A stretch of 64,000 nt of DNA, from contig CAVXME010000001.1 of assembly GCA_963762965.1 (NCBI GenBank), positions 2,914,001 to 2,978,000 on the forward strand. Reading direction: 5' to 3'. This document shows, piece after piece, positions 33,989 through 43,191 of the stretch. The notes under the pieces are model-generated. The model ran no database searches. It was not told the origin of the DNA and saw only the letters and a program-made list of their open reading frames with translations. A program made the translations under genes and the position numbers. The DNA is from DATBAX01 sp963762965 (GTDB lineage: Bacteria; Acidobacteriota; Terriglobia; Terriglobales; Acidobacteriaceae). Within the stretch, counting starts at the first letter, position 1. Every line of letters starts with the position of its first letter.

Positions 33989-35314
33989 ATGGAACTGCAA
34001 CTCGAACCCGCGTCCAATTCGATTTCACTGTCCGCCTACTGGCGGCTGGTGCGCGAGAACCGGAATTTCCGCAATTTGTGGTTGGCGCAGATTGTCAGCG
34101 AGATCGGGGACTGGTTCTACACTCTGGCCATATATAACCTGCTGCTGCAGCTTACCGGACGCGCCAGTTCGGTGGCGCTGGCTCTGGTGGTGCAAGTGCT
34201 GCCGCAGACCTTCATGGGGCCGTTTGCGGGGGTTGTCAATGACCGCATTAGCCGTAAGCGGGTCATGATCACCACTGATCTGTTACGGGCTTTGGTGGTG
34301 TTGGCTATGCTGCTGGTGCGGTCGCGTTCCAACGTGTGGATGATTTATCCGCTGCTGCTGCTCGAAAGTTCCATGTGGGCTTTTTTCGAGCCGGCCCGGA
34401 CGGCGACGATTCCCAACGTTACGAGCGGCGAAGACTTGCTGGTGGCCAACACGCTTTCTTCGACTACGTGGTCACTCAATCTGGTTGCAGGCGCGTCAAT
34501 TGGCGGGGTTGCGCTGGCGTTGTTGGGGCGCAATGCATTGTTTGTTCTGAATACACTGTCATTCCTGGCGTCCGCATATTTTCTCAGCCGGATGCATTTC
34601 CGGGAACTGCATGCCGAGGCTGCTGCAAAAATTGCGGCGAGTTATCGAACCGCGTACACATCGATTCTGGATGGCATACGCTATGTGCGGCACGACTCCC
34701 GCCGGCTGGCGATGGTGTTCATCAAGACCGGGCTGGCGCAGATGGGCGTGAGCTGGGTGTTGTTTACCGTGATGGGCCAGCGTGTATTCCCATTGCATTG
34801 GCCTGGGCTTGATCCTGAGCGTGGTGGTGTTCTCGGCATGAGCATGCTTTTGGGTGCACGCGGAGTGGGCGCGATCGTCGGGCCGCTCTTCTCCGCCAGA
34901 TGGGCCGGTTCTAGCGAGCGCCGCCTGCGGCTGGGAGTTCTATTGGGCTTTCTCGCAGTAGCTGCGGGCTATTGCACTCTGGGCGCGGCCATGTCGCTTT
35001 GGCAGGCGTGCTTCTTTGTGGTACTGGCCCACTCCGGAGGATCGACGGTTTGGGTTTTTTCCACCACCCTTTTGCAGCTCAATACCGAAGACAAGTTCCG
35101 CGGCCGCGTCTTCTCGGCGGAGCTGGGATTGGCCATGGTGACCCTGGCCATCGGATCTTACCTTACCGGATTTGTGATCGATCGCGGGGTCGCCCCGCGA
35201 ACGGTCGCAATTGCAACCGGGGTTTTCATGCTCATCCCAGCCTGCGCGTGGGCACTAGCGATGCGGCTCTGGAAGCAGGAGACGGCTGCGGTCAATCCGC
35301 AGCCGTCCATCTGA
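33989..35314 (+). CDS. MFS efflux transporter (MFS_3 type)
   Basis: 441 residues with about 12 membrane helices. The N-terminal stretch FRNLWLAQIVSEIGDWFYTL and the loop NDRISRKRVMITTDLLRAL are characteristic of the EntS/MFS_3 branch, which exports small molecules such as siderophores and drugs. The middle (GIRYVRHDSRRLAMVF) is the usual long cytosolic loop. Preceded by a string of CGTTGG/CCAACG repeats. The substrate is not predictable. Confidence 0.88.
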   Translation: MELQLEPASNSISLSAYWRLVRENRNFRNLWLAQIVSEIGDWFYTLAIYNLLLQLTGRASSVALALVVQVLPQTFMGPFAGVVNDRISRKRVMITTDLLRALVVLAMLLVRSRSNVWMIYPLLLLESSMWAFFEPARTATIPNVTSGEDLLVANTLSSTTWSLNLVAGASIGGVALALLGRNALFVLNTLSFLASAYFLSRMHFRELHAEAAAKIAASYRTAYTSILDGIRYVRHDSRRLAMVFIKTGLAQMGVSWVLFTVMGQRVFPLHWPGLDPERGGVLGMSMLLGARGVGAIVGPLFSARWAGSSERRLRLGVLLGFLAVAAGYCTLGAAMSLWQACFFVVLAHSGGSTVWVFSTTLLQLNTEDKFRGRVFSAELGLAMVTLAIGSYLTGFVIDRGVAPRTVAIATGVFMLIPACAWALAMRLWKQETAAVNPQPSI

Positions 35315-35338
35315 GGGTATTCAAATTGCCGGATCAAA

Positions 35339-36694
35339 TCACGGTTTCTGCTGCTCGTTGCCGGACGAAGAAGTGAAAAGCTTCAGATTCTCCGCCTTCC
35401 ATTGCATAGCGTCATGAATGCGATTGCGGCCGCTGGGATGGTCAAAGAAAATCCATTCTTCCACCGGGCCGGGACTCATTTTTCGATACTCTCCCAGGTG
35501 GATGGCCGCTTGCGCAAAACCGTCGGGCTGGCGGCTGGCATTCAGTCCAAACATGTCTGCCTCATGCTCCTGGGTGCGGGTCAAAGTGTTATCGATCGGA
35601 GTGGTCAGAAAAAAGAAGACTGAAGCGATTAGCAAGACCAGCGGCAGTACCGCCGTGTCGCCGACGCCGCGGATCTGCCATTTTTCGCCCCAGCGCGCCA
35701 GCGACCAGTCCAGTGCCCAACGCAGAACCGCGAAGAAGACCACAATTTCCACAAAATCGAACAAAATTCCCTTGTACACATGATTCATTACATAGTGGCC
35801 CATCTCATGGCCCATCACGGATTGAATCTCTTCCGGTGAGCCACGGCGCAGAAGATTGTCATTCAAGGTGATACGCATGGTTTTCCCGAACCCGCTCACG
35901 TTGGCGCTCATGCGAGTGCTTTGCTTGGAAGCGTCGATCTTATAAACGTCGTGCGCCGGTATCCCGTTGGCCCGGGCCATGCTCAGAATTGGCTGCGTGA
36001 CGTTCGGATCGTCCAGCACGGTGATCTTGTTAAGGAGGGGAAAGATAAATATGGGTGCAATCAGAGCCGTCACGATGAGGAACAGGGTCGATACCACCGC
36101 GCCCCAGATGTGCCAGGTTCGCGGCAAGCGCCGGACGATTCCAAAAAGCACGGTGAGGACGATGGCTCCGAGCACGAGATTCACAGCGAACATCTTCGCT
36201 TGATCGCCCATCCATGGGCCAAAGGTCTGGTTGGCGAGTCCGTACTTGTGTTCCCGGAAATAGCCTTCGTAGGCGGTCATGGGAAAGCCGAGAATGGTCG
36301 AGACGATCGTGAATTCGATCCAGTAAATCATGGTTTGGAGGGGCTTGAAGCGCGTCAGCCGCTCCGCGAAGTTACGCATGGCGCCCGACCAGCCAAGCTT
36401 CAAGATCAGCACCAGGATGATGGCTCCGACCAGGAAATCCCACAGGATGAGCCAGTATCCGCCTTCAAAATAGGTGTCGGATCGCGATTTGGAGGCTGGC
36501 GGAATCTGTGCCAGATACGCCTCGGTGGCGGCGTCCACGTTGAAATTTGCCGAGGGTTGTGCTGCGGGTGGAACTGTGAGCACTGACGGCATGGTGGAGT
36601 CAGCAGTGGAAGCAGGGGTCGGTTGGGCGAGAACCGTGCCCGAGAGTAGGCAAAAGAATGCAAGAATGCAGAAAATTCGGGCAAGCAAAGTCAT
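35339..36694 (-). CDS. M48 metalloprotease, Ste24/CAAX-protease-like
   Basis: 451 residues with an N-terminal signal segment (FCILAFFCLLSGTVLAQ) and several membrane helices. The zinc motif HEMGH sits in SVMGHEMGHYVMNHV, and the third ligand fits TRTQEHEADMFGLN. The plan, a membrane N-terminal half before the M48 core, is that of Ste24 family proteins, which in bacteria act in protein quality control. The substrate is unknown. Convergent with the MFS gene. Confidence 0.9.
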   Translation of the reverse strand: MTLLARIFCILAFFCLLSGTVLAQPTPASTADSTMPSVLTVPPAAQPSANFNVDAATEAYLAQIPPASKSRSDTYFEGGYWLILWDFLVGAIILVLILKLGWSGAMRNFAERLTRFKPLQTMIYWIEFTIVSTILGFPMTAYEGYFREHKYGLANQTFGPWMGDQAKMFAVNLVLGAIVLTVLFGIVRRLPRTWHIWGAVVSTLFLIVTALIAPIFIFPLLNKITVLDDPNVTQPILSMARANGIPAHDVYKIDASKQSTRMSANVSGFGKTMRITLNDNLLRRGSPEEIQSVMGHEMGHYVMNHVYKGILFDFVEIVVFFAVLRWALDWSLARWGEKWQIRGVGDTAVLPLVLLIASVFFFLTTPIDNTLTRTQEHEADMFGLNASRQPDGFAQAAIHLGEYRKMSPGPVEEWIFFDHPSGRNRIHDAMQWKAENLKLFTSSSGNEQQKP

Positions 36695-36795
36695 AGTTGG
36701 CCTTTCACAGATAGCGAACCGCTGAGAAGTATACGTAAGAGCAGGCCGGAGAGTTTCACAAATGTTGAATGTGGTGTCGATGGGCTTTCGGTGGG

Positions 36796-37128
36796 TTAGC
36801 GGGAATAGAGTTGGTCAATCTTCGCGGCCATGATGAAGTCACTCTCGGTCAGGCCGTTGATCTTGTGGGTCCACATGGTGATTTCGGCTTTGCCCCAGGC
36901 CAGCAGGATGTCGGGATGATGTCCCTGGGCTTCGGCGACAACGCCCACTCGATTCACAAAGTCCAGCGCCTGCTTGAAGTCGGCAAACCCGAAATTGCGT
37001 GTGATGTGATGTTCTTCAATTACATTCCACTGCGGCACTTGTGTATGCAGCGCTTTTAATTCGGATCCGTTGAGCGCAGGCACGCCGCCACGGCAAGGGA
37101 TGCAGGTTTTGGTCGCCAGATCGGACAT
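36796..37128 (-). CDS. phhB: Pterin-4a-carbinolamine dehydratase
   Basis: 110 residues from ATG, or 114 from a TTG at 37140. It recycles 4a-hydroxytetrahydrobiopterin. The family core ITRNFGFADFKQALDFVNRV followed by EAQGHHPDILLAWGKAEITM and WTHKINGLTESDF is complete, including the histidines of the active site. The N-terminal CIPCRGG is a common extra in bacteria. It stands alone; no phenylalanine hydroxylase is in the window. Confidence 0.92.
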   Translation of the reverse strand: MSDLATKTCIPCRGGVPALNGSELKALHTQVPQWNVIEEHHITRNFGFADFKQALDFVNRVGVVAEAQGHHPDILLAWGKAEITMWTHKINGLTESDFIMAAKIDQLYSR

Positions 37129-37284
37129 GGAGAACTTCAAGATTGCGATTCGTATCCTAGCATGATTCGGAGTGGTCAGGAGCGATGGTAAGTGAGCCTT
37201 AAACTAGATGTGACGAGCGTCACAGCGCTGAAGTGTGCAAGGCGGGATAATCGCAGGGAGCCGCAGAGCGGCGCAAGAATGCAG

Positions 37285-37304
37285 CCCACGGCGCGAGCCG
37301 TGGG
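37285..37304. repeat. REP-like hairpin left of the transposase remnant
   Basis: CCCACGGC and GCCGTGGG form a perfect stem around GCGA. A matching hairpin lies on the other side at 37833-37852. Confidence 0.75.
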
Positions 37305-37345
37305 GATGGAAGCAAAGAGAGAAGCCCCGGAGGGGCGACAGACGC

Positions 37346-37791
37346 GTGACACATACGGCTGGGAACATCGTGGTCCACCTGATCTTCAGCACTAAGAATC
37401 GACAGCCCCGATCATACCGAAACTTCAACCCGACCTTTTCGCCTATCTCGGAGGAATTGTCCGAGAAATGAAGGGAACAGCCTTAATTATTAACGGCACT
37501 GAAAATCATGTTCATCTGCTGCTGCGCATTCGTCCCGCCCAATCCGTGGCTGAAATGGCGTGCGTCATCAAGACAAACTCATCGCGCTGGGCGCGTCGAA
37601 AATGGAGTTCCGACTTCGCGTGGCAGACGGGATATGGAGTGTTTAGTGTGAGCGAGTCTAACGTGGCGGCGGTTACGAGATATATCGCCAGTCAGGAAGA
37701 GCATCACCAGAAGCGTTCATTCCAGGAAGAGTATGTAGCCTTCCTCAAGAAAAACAATGTCATTTATGATGAGAAGCACATTTGGGAGTAA
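37346..37791 (+). pseudogene. Frameshifted REP-associated tyrosine transposase (IS200/IS605-like)
   Basis: The N-terminal part, GTG at 37346, reads VVHLIFSTKNRQP. After about 37408 the reading frame must switch to the one continuing PIIPKLQPDLFAYLGGIVREM and then KGTALIINGTENHVHLLL. The HVH metal motif and the tyrosine region TRYIASQEEHHQKRSF are present. So the gene is intact in content but broken by a shift of one base near the run GACAGCCCC. It is flanked by CCCACGGC hairpins, the substrate type of these transposases. Confidence 0.82.
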
Positions 37792-37832
37792 GGTTCTTTC
37801 GCCGCTCCGCGGCTTGCTCTGACGGACCGTTA

Positions 37833-37852
37833 CCCACGGCTTGCGCCGTGGG
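37833..37852. repeat. REP-like hairpin right of the transposase remnant
   Basis: CCCACGGC, TTGC loop, GCCGTGGG: the same arms as at 37285-37304, on the right of the transposase remnant. Confidence 0.75.
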
Positions 37853-37909
37853 CTATGATCTTGCGCTGCTTCGCAGCTATCTGTGTACCGCTGGGTATCT
37901 ACGTACGCC

Positions 37910-38380
37910 CTAGAACGGAATGTCTTCGTCGCTGATCGGGCTTGCTCCGGCTGGCTCGGGTTCGGGGGCGCGCTGGTCGAAGTTGTTTCCCGACGCTGCG
38001 CCTTGGGAACGGCCGCCGAGATCGCCGCCACCGCCTTCGCCACGTCCGCCGAGCAGGATTATGTCGCCGGCCACGACTTCGGTCATGTATTTTTTCTGTC
38101 CGGAAGTTTTGTCATCCCAGGAGCGGGTTTGCAAGCGTCCCTCGACGTAGACCTTGGAGCCTTTCTTCAGATACTCGCCGGCAATTTCCGCGAGGCGCTG
38201 CCACAGGACAACATTGTGCCACTCGGTGCGGTCCTGCCATTCGCCGGCTTTGTCCTTGAAACGCTCGTTGGTGGCGAGGGTGATTTTCGCCACAGCGGTG
38301 CCGCTGGGGGTGTACTTGATTTCGGGGTCTTTGCCTAGATTGCCAATGAGTTGAACTTTATTGAGACTTTTGCCTGCCAT
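37910..38380 (-). CDS. ssb: Single-stranded DNA-binding protein
   Basis: 156 residues. The OB fold is visible as NKVQLIGNLGKDPEIKYTPS, AKITLATNERFKDKAGEWQD, and KGSKVYVEGRLQTRSW. A Gly-rich linker ends in the conserved acidic tip DEDIPF, which binds partner proteins. Normal length and plan. Its upstream gap carries no signal I can name. Confidence 0.96.
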   Translation of the reverse strand: MAGKSLNKVQLIGNLGKDPEIKYTPSGTAVAKITLATNERFKDKAGEWQDRTEWHNVVLWQRLAEIAGEYLKKGSKVYVEGRLQTRSWDDKTSGQKKYMTEVVAGDIILLGGRGEGGGGDLGGRSQGAASGNNFDQRAPEPEPAGASPISDEDIPF

Positions 38381-38566
38381 GAGTGCTGCTCCTTCCGCCC
38401 CTTGCTGAAAATTGATTGCGGAGCCTGAAAAACCGGGAGCCGAAACCTGCGTCGCTGTGATTCCCTGGGGCTGGGGTATTGAGTTCGCTGCTCAATATAT
38501 CAGAAATGAAGGCAGAGAGATGTGATGGCTGAACTTGTCAGTTTATCGAGGAGAAAAGCGGATTGT

Positions 38567-39163
38567 CTAATGGAATGTCGTGTGAAAGTCTTTAGGCTCT
38601 GGATACACGTACAGCGCTTTGCCGACAATTGAATCCCGTGCGACAAACCCATACCCAGAACTGCGGCTGTCCAGGCTAATATCCCGGTTGTCACCGATAA
38701 CAAAGTAATTGCCTTCGGGCACGAAAACAGAATCGAAGTTGTCTAAGTCAGGATTGCTTCCGGGAAGCGAGGTGTGTTGCGTGTAAGGTTCTTTTAGAGT
38801 TGTCCCGTTGACCAGGATTTGCCGATCTTTTTCTTCGATCGTGTCTCGTCCTACGGCAATAATCCGTTTGATCGTATAAAAGCCATCCTTGGTGCGAAAG
38901 GCTAGAAGGTCGCCGCGTTCGGGGTTATGCTCACGGTAGTAATGCGTATCGACGATAATCTTTTCTCCCGGAAGGATTGTGGGTTCCATCGATGAGGAAG
39001 AGAAATTCAGAGCGAGAAATCCGGACATACGAAACACTGGCAAGACTGTGTAGCGCACGGCGACGAGCGTGAGCGGAATGAACAGGAGAAGCCACCACTT
39101 GGATGGCCTGATCGAGGCATATCTAGCACGTGCAACAAGCGCATTACAGTCTGCTGTAGGCAT
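38567..39163 (-). CDS. lepB: Type I signal peptidase
   Basis: 198 residues from ATG. One N-terminal membrane helix (WWLLLFIPLTLVAVRYTVL), then the catalytic serine in SSSSMEPTILPGE, the catalytic lysine in TIKRIIAVGRD, and the GDNRDISLDSR signature. It cleaves signal peptides at the outer face of the inner membrane. The start lies 20 bases inside the end of the upstream small membrane gene; a TTG at 39205 would start further in. The two are likely an operon. Confidence 0.93.
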   Translation of the reverse strand: MPTADCNALVARARYASIRPSKWWLLLFIPLTLVAVRYTVLPVFRMSGFLALNFSSSSMEPTILPGEKIIVDTHYYREHNPERGDLLAFRTKDGFYTIKRIIAVGRDTIEEKDRQILVNGTTLKEPYTQHTSLPGSNPDLDNFDSVFVPEGNYFVIGDNRDISLDSRSSGYGFVARDSIVGKALYVYPEPKDFHTTFH

Positions 39164-39428
39164 AGAGTGATATCCACAAGAGTGACAGGAACAGGTATCC
39201 GGCAAAGACTCGAGGCGCCCGCACCGGCCAGAAACCGAGACAAAGACCCACGAGCACGGCCAGCATGAAGGTCGCTTTTCGTCGCTCCCCGAGAAAGAAT
39301 TGACCTGTACCAGGAATTACGGACGACAGTAAAGCGGCTACTAAGTGGCGATTCTTTTCACTTGAAGCAGTGGAAAGTTTAGTCGTGTTGCTGTCCAACG
39401 AAGCCAGTGGTGAATTCAGGTCCGCCAT
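39144..39428 (-). CDS. Small two-helix membrane protein upstream of lepB
   Basis: 94 residues. A polar N-terminal tail of about 25 residues is followed by hydrophobic stretches HLVAALLSSVIPGTGQFFLG and MLAVLVGLCLGFW plus a third near the C-terminus. The phrase IPGTGQFFLGERRKA resembles TM2-type small membrane proteins. It overlaps lepB and probably is translated with it. The function is unknown. Confidence 0.65.
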   Translation of the reverse strand: MADLNSPLASLDSNTTKLSTASSEKNRHLVAALLSSVIPGTGQFFLGERRKATFMLAVLVGLCLGFWPVRAPRVFAGYLFLSLLWISLYAYSRL

Positions 39429-39482
39429 CAGGCCAGCAATATATCACTTTGGTAATCCAGGGCGAACTAGTTTGCAGCATTC

Positions 39483-39935
39483 CTATGCCGCGAACCAGTG
39501 GTACAGCATAAAGTAGACAATCACGCCGGTCACCGAGACATAAAGCCACAGGGGATAAGTCCACCGGGCGATAGCGCGATGGCGGTCGAAGCGATTGCGC
39601 AGAGCGAAAGTCAAGGTGGTTAGGATCATGGGGACGATGATCACGGCAAGGATAGTGTGGGAAATTAGGATCGTGAAGTACACGGGCCGCACCCAGCCCT
39701 GTCCCTGGAAATGCTTCGACGCGGAGTGGGCGTAGTAGTAGAGCGTGTAGTGATAGGCGAGATATGAAATCAAGAATAGAGTTGAAGTGGTGAAGGCCGT
39801 AATCATGGTGAGACGATGAGCCGCAATGCGGCCCCGGCTGATGAAATAGCGGCCGATCAGAAGCAGAACGGCGCTGGTGGCATTCAGCGTGGCGTTAATC
39901 TGAGGGAAGATGGCGTATTGAGGCGGGACTTGCAT
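39483..39935 (-). CDS. DUF420 membrane protein, cytochrome oxidase assembly
   Basis: 150 residues, four membrane helices with conserved His: IAAHRLTMITAF, LAYHYTLYYYAHS, ISHTILAVIIVP. This is the DUF420/CtaM-like family that helps mature heme-copper oxidases. Next to it, leftward, stand ctaB and ctaA, supporting the role. Length fits the family. Confidence 0.85.
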   Translation of the reverse strand: MQVPPQYAIFPQINATLNATSAVLLLIGRYFISRGRIAAHRLTMITAFTTSTLFLISYLAYHYTLYYYAHSASKHFQGQGWVRPVYFTILISHTILAVIIVPMILTTLTFALRNRFDRHRAIARWTYPLWLYVSVTGVIVYFMLYHWFAA

Positions 39936-40060
39936 TTTAAACGGCGGTCTACTTCGTTATGCGTAGCACAATTTAATTAGCACAGTTGGTCTAGCCTTAT
40001 TGTGGCAATCCACTTGAGCTAGTCGTTTTAAACTAGCCCATTTGGGTTAGTCTTGTTCCC

Positions 40061-40993
40061 CTAGGAAATTGGGTTCAGCATCATCAGTGCGAACAACAGC
40101 GGCAGATAAATCACCGTCGCCTGCAAAAGCTGCCGGGCACGCTGCTTGGACTGGGGTGTATTCGGAGCCAGCTTAAAAGTCGCCAGACGCAATCCCACAT
40201 AGAAAAGACCAAAGCCCAGGATTGCCGCGCCGAAAAAATAAGCATTGCCCGCCATACCGAGAAATCTGGGCAGCAAGCTGATCGGAATCAGTCCTAGCGA
40301 GTAGAGAAGAATCTGGCGGATGGTCGATTTGCCGTCGGGCTCAACCACCGGCAGCATTTGGATTCCGCCGGCCGCGTAGTCGTCACGATACAGCCAGGCG
40401 ATGGAAAAGAAATGAGGGAACTGCCAGAAGAAGACGATGGCGAACATGACAACTGCGCCCAGTTCCAAACGGCCACGCGCCGCAGTCCAGCCCAGAACCC
40501 CCGGCATAGCCCCGGGAAACGCTCCGACCAGTGTGCATAAAGGATGGATTTTCTTCAGCGGAGTGTACGCGCCCAGATAAACCGCGGCGGTGGCGAGCGA
40601 TAACCATCCGGTTAAGGCATTGAGAGCGAAGCCGAGATAGAGTGCGCCGCCGAACATCATGAGAGCGCCGGCGATGGTGGCGTGAGTCAAGCTCATGCGT
40701 CCCGCCGGCAAGGGCCGTTGAATCGTGCGGCGCATTCGACCGTCAATCTCTCGTTCCATTACCTCATTGATGGCCGCCGCTCCGGAGGAAACCAGGAAAA
40801 TCCCAAACAGTGCATGGAACAAGCCGATGGAAAAGGAAGAGACCCCGTACTGCCGGGCCCCGAAAAAATATCCACACCAGGCGGTTACGACGATCAGGGT
40901 GGTCACGCGCAACTTGGTGAGTTCGGTGTAGTCCCGCAACAAAGCGATTGCAGCATTGCGCGGAACAGCCAAAGGTTGGATGGCCGTGCTCAT
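40061..40993 (-). CDS. ctaB: Protoheme IX farnesyltransferase (heme O synthase)
   Basis: 310 residues, about nine membrane helices. It puts a farnesyl tail on heme b to form heme o. The UbiA-type Asp motifs NEVMEREIDGRMRRTIQRPL are intact, and the second Asp-rich loop is YRDDYAAGGIQMLPVVEPDG. Its ATG overlaps the ctaA stop as ATGA, so the two are coupled. Confidence 0.95.
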   Translation of the reverse strand: MSTAIQPLAVPRNAAIALLRDYTELTKLRVTTLIVVTAWCGYFFGARQYGVSSFSIGLFHALFGIFLVSSGAAAINEVMEREIDGRMRRTIQRPLPAGRMSLTHATIAGALMMFGGALYLGFALNALTGWLSLATAAVYLGAYTPLKKIHPLCTLVGAFPGAMPGVLGWTAARGRLELGAVVMFAIVFFWQFPHFFSIAWLYRDDYAAGGIQMLPVVEPDGKSTIRQILLYSLGLIPISLLPRFLGMAGNAYFFGAAILGFGLFYVGLRLATFKLAPNTPQSKQRARQLLQATVIYLPLLFALMMLNPIS

Positions 40994-41940
40994 GCGGCGA
41001 CCGGCTTTCGCGTGCTATCGGGAATTCGTTCTCTCACTACGACTGGAACATGCCGCCAAACTTGAATCGCAAAAATCACCGTAGACGCAAGCAGCAAGGC
41101 CCCGACCGCGACGTGCGCAACGGTTGAGACCACCATGGGCAGTTCCGGTTGGGCGGCATCTTTGCCCCACTCCACGCGGGTAAGAAATGCCAGGAAACCG
41201 AGACACAATTGCACGATCACCAGAAAAAGGATCGCAATCGCCGGCCGCCGGATAGCTTCGATTTTAGAATACTGCGAGAGGGCGCGAATGGCCGTCCAGG
41301 TAAGAATCAGGGCTACCAGCGGAGCATTAAGGACGTGCGGCAGCCAGCCCATGCCGTGATGGCGAAACATGGCGCCGAAAAAGAGTTGCAAATAGATTGC
41401 GAAGATCGAAAACAACGCCAGAGTTAGCAAGTGCGGCCGATGAGTATCGTTTGCCCGCGAGACTTCTTCGGCAGGAGCTTCCTGTACCCATTTGCGTCCG
41501 GTAAACAGTGCGATGGCGCAGGCGATGCAGAAGAACGTCTGGCCGACGGCAGCGTGAGCGGAAGAAACCAGCGGCGGCAGGAAATAAAGAACGGTGAGTC
41601 CGCCAAGAATTCCCTGCGCGATGATCGTGCCCAATGCGCCTAAAGCCAGGGCCTTCATCCACCGTCGGCGGTCGGCAAACCAGGTCCAAACCGTGATCGC
41701 GATGGTCAGCGCGCCGGTAGCCTCCGCGATCATGCGATGGCTGTGTTCGTAAACGATGCCGCCTGTCCATGGAGGCAGCTTGTAATACGAACCGAAGGAT
41801 GTCGGCCAATCGGGCACTGAGAGCCCGGCATCATTGCTCGTGACCAGGGCTCCAGCGATCAGCAGGATAAAAGTCGCGCACGCAATGAACACTGCGAAGC
41901 GATGATGCGCGGGATTGTACGGCGTTGAAGCGGCTTTCAA
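40990..41940 (-). CDS. ctaA: Heme A synthase
   Basis: 316 residues with eight helices. It oxidises heme o to heme a for cytochrome oxidase. The opening RFAVFIACATFILLIAGALV then LSVPDWPTSFGSYY, EHSHRMIAEATGAL and later RHHGMGWLPHVLNAP show the conserved His ligands. Coupled to ctaB. The upstream gap of 142 bases carries no signal I can place. Confidence 0.95.
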   Translation of the reverse strand: MKAASTPYNPAHHRFAVFIACATFILLIAGALVTSNDAGLSVPDWPTSFGSYYKLPPWTGGIVYEHSHRMIAEATGALTIAITVWTWFADRRRWMKALALGALGTIIAQGILGGLTVLYFLPPLVSSAHAAVGQTFFCIACAIALFTGRKWVQEAPAEEVSRANDTHRPHLLTLALFSIFAIYLQLFFGAMFRHHGMGWLPHVLNAPLVALILTWTAIRALSQYSKIEAIRRPAIAILFLVIVQLCLGFLAFLTRVEWGKDAAQPELPMVVSTVAHVAVGALLLASTVIFAIQVWRHVPVVVRERIPDSTRKPVAA

Positions 41941-42082
41941 AGGTGCTCCTGCAGAAAACCTAATGCGTCTGTTTCACGAATCGCGAGACTGGTTATTTTA
42001 GCAGAGCAGCGAGGGTTTGAAACCAGGCTTTGGACGGGAAATAGAAGGCCCGACAGGTCGTTATTCCCAGCGTAATCCAGAC

Positions 42083-43108
42083 CTAGACTTTTTGTGCGTT
42101 GGCTCCGGCTTCCATGGCCTCAATGACCGAATCCGCGAATTTGGAAGTACCGGAACTTCCGCCCACGTCCCGAGTCAGTTTCTCTTTGGTGCGATAGACA
42201 TGTTCAAGAGCGGAGGTGATTCTTGCCGATGCCTCATGCTCACCAAGATGGTCAAGCATCAGCAGAGCAGAGCGCAGAACTGCGGTGGGATTGGCAATGT
42301 CCTTGCCCGCAATGTCCGGGGCCGAGCCGTGGACGGCTTCAAAAATGGCACACTCATCGCCGAAATTAGCTCCAGGGACGAATCCCAGTCCGCCGACAAA
42401 TGCGGCGCACAAGTCGGAGATGATGTCTCCGTAGAGATTCTCCATGACCAACAGATCGTATTGATAGGGATTCATCACCAACTGCATGCAGGTGTTGTCG
42501 ACGATGTGCTCGCCATAAGTGATCTCGGGATATTCTTTGGCAATGTTGCGGCAGCAGCGCAGGAACAAGCCATCGGAAAGCTTCATGATGTTGGCCTTGT
42601 GGATGGCGTGAATCTTCTTACGTTTGGCCTTGCGGGCATAGGCGAAAGCAAACTTTGCAATACGCGTGGAAGCCTTTTCCGTGATGATCTTAAGACTCTC
42701 CACCACACCAGGGACGACTTCGTGTTCGATTCCGGAGTAAAGGCTCTCGGTGTTTTCGCGCACGATGATGAGATCCACGTCGGGATAACGCGTGGGAATA
42801 TGCGGCAGGTTCTTGATGGGGCGAAAGTTGGCATACAGCTCGAATTGCTTGCGCAGCGCCACGTTGATGCTGGAGAATCCGCCGCCGATGGGGGTTGTGA
42901 CCGGGCCTTTCAATCCGACGTGGGTGCGTTCAATGGACTCCGTCAGTTCTTTGGGAATGTATTCCTTGTACTTCTCGAAGGCCTCGGCGCCGGCCATGAA
43001 AGTTTCCCATTCGAACTTGATGCCGGTGGCTTCCAGGATGCGCACGGCGGCCTTGGTGACTTCAGGGCCAATGCCGTCGCCGGGGATGAGGGTAATTTTG
43101 TAAGCCAT
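42083..43108 (-). CDS. NAD-dependent isocitrate/isopropylmalate dehydrogenase family
   Basis: 341 residues from the ATG MAYKITLIPGDGIGPE. The extra frame to 43174 runs into a repeat and is rejected. The substrate loop FSSINVALRKQFELYANFRP with Ser and Arg pattern typical of isocitrate dehydrogenase, the metal Asp in NLYGDIISDLCAAFVGG and the NAD motif HGSAPDIAGKDIANPTA are present. The Ser-Asn-Leu pattern points to isocitrate rather than isopropylmalate, but a homoisocitrate role cannot be excluded. Neither leu genes nor other TCA genes stand next to it. Confidence 0.9.
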   Translation of the reverse strand: MAYKITLIPGDGIGPEVTKAAVRILEATGIKFEWETFMAGAEAFEKYKEYIPKELTESIERTHVGLKGPVTTPIGGGFSSINVALRKQFELYANFRPIKNLPHIPTRYPDVDLIIVRENTESLYSGIEHEVVPGVVESLKIITEKASTRIAKFAFAYARKAKRKKIHAIHKANIMKLSDGLFLRCCRNIAKEYPEITYGEHIVDNTCMQLVMNPYQYDLLVMENLYGDIISDLCAAFVGGLGFVPGANFGDECAIFEAVHGSAPDIAGKDIANPTAVLRSALLMLDHLGEHEASARITSALEHVYRTKEKLTRDVGGSSGTSKFADSVIEAMEAGANAQKV

Positions 43109-43120
43109 AGTGAAATTTCT

Positions 43121-43188
43121 GTAGAGACGTTGCTTGCAACGTCTCTTTGTCCATCGCCAAAGAAGACGTGGCAAGCCACGTCTCTACG
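43121..43188. repeat. GTAGAGACG inverted-repeat pair, second site
   Basis: GTAGAGACGTTGC/GCAACGTCTC (43121-43146) and GAAGACGTGGC/GCCACGTCTCTAC (43162-43188) are two facing hairpins of the same family as 29851-29948. Confidence 0.7.
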
Positions 43189-43191
43189 AGA

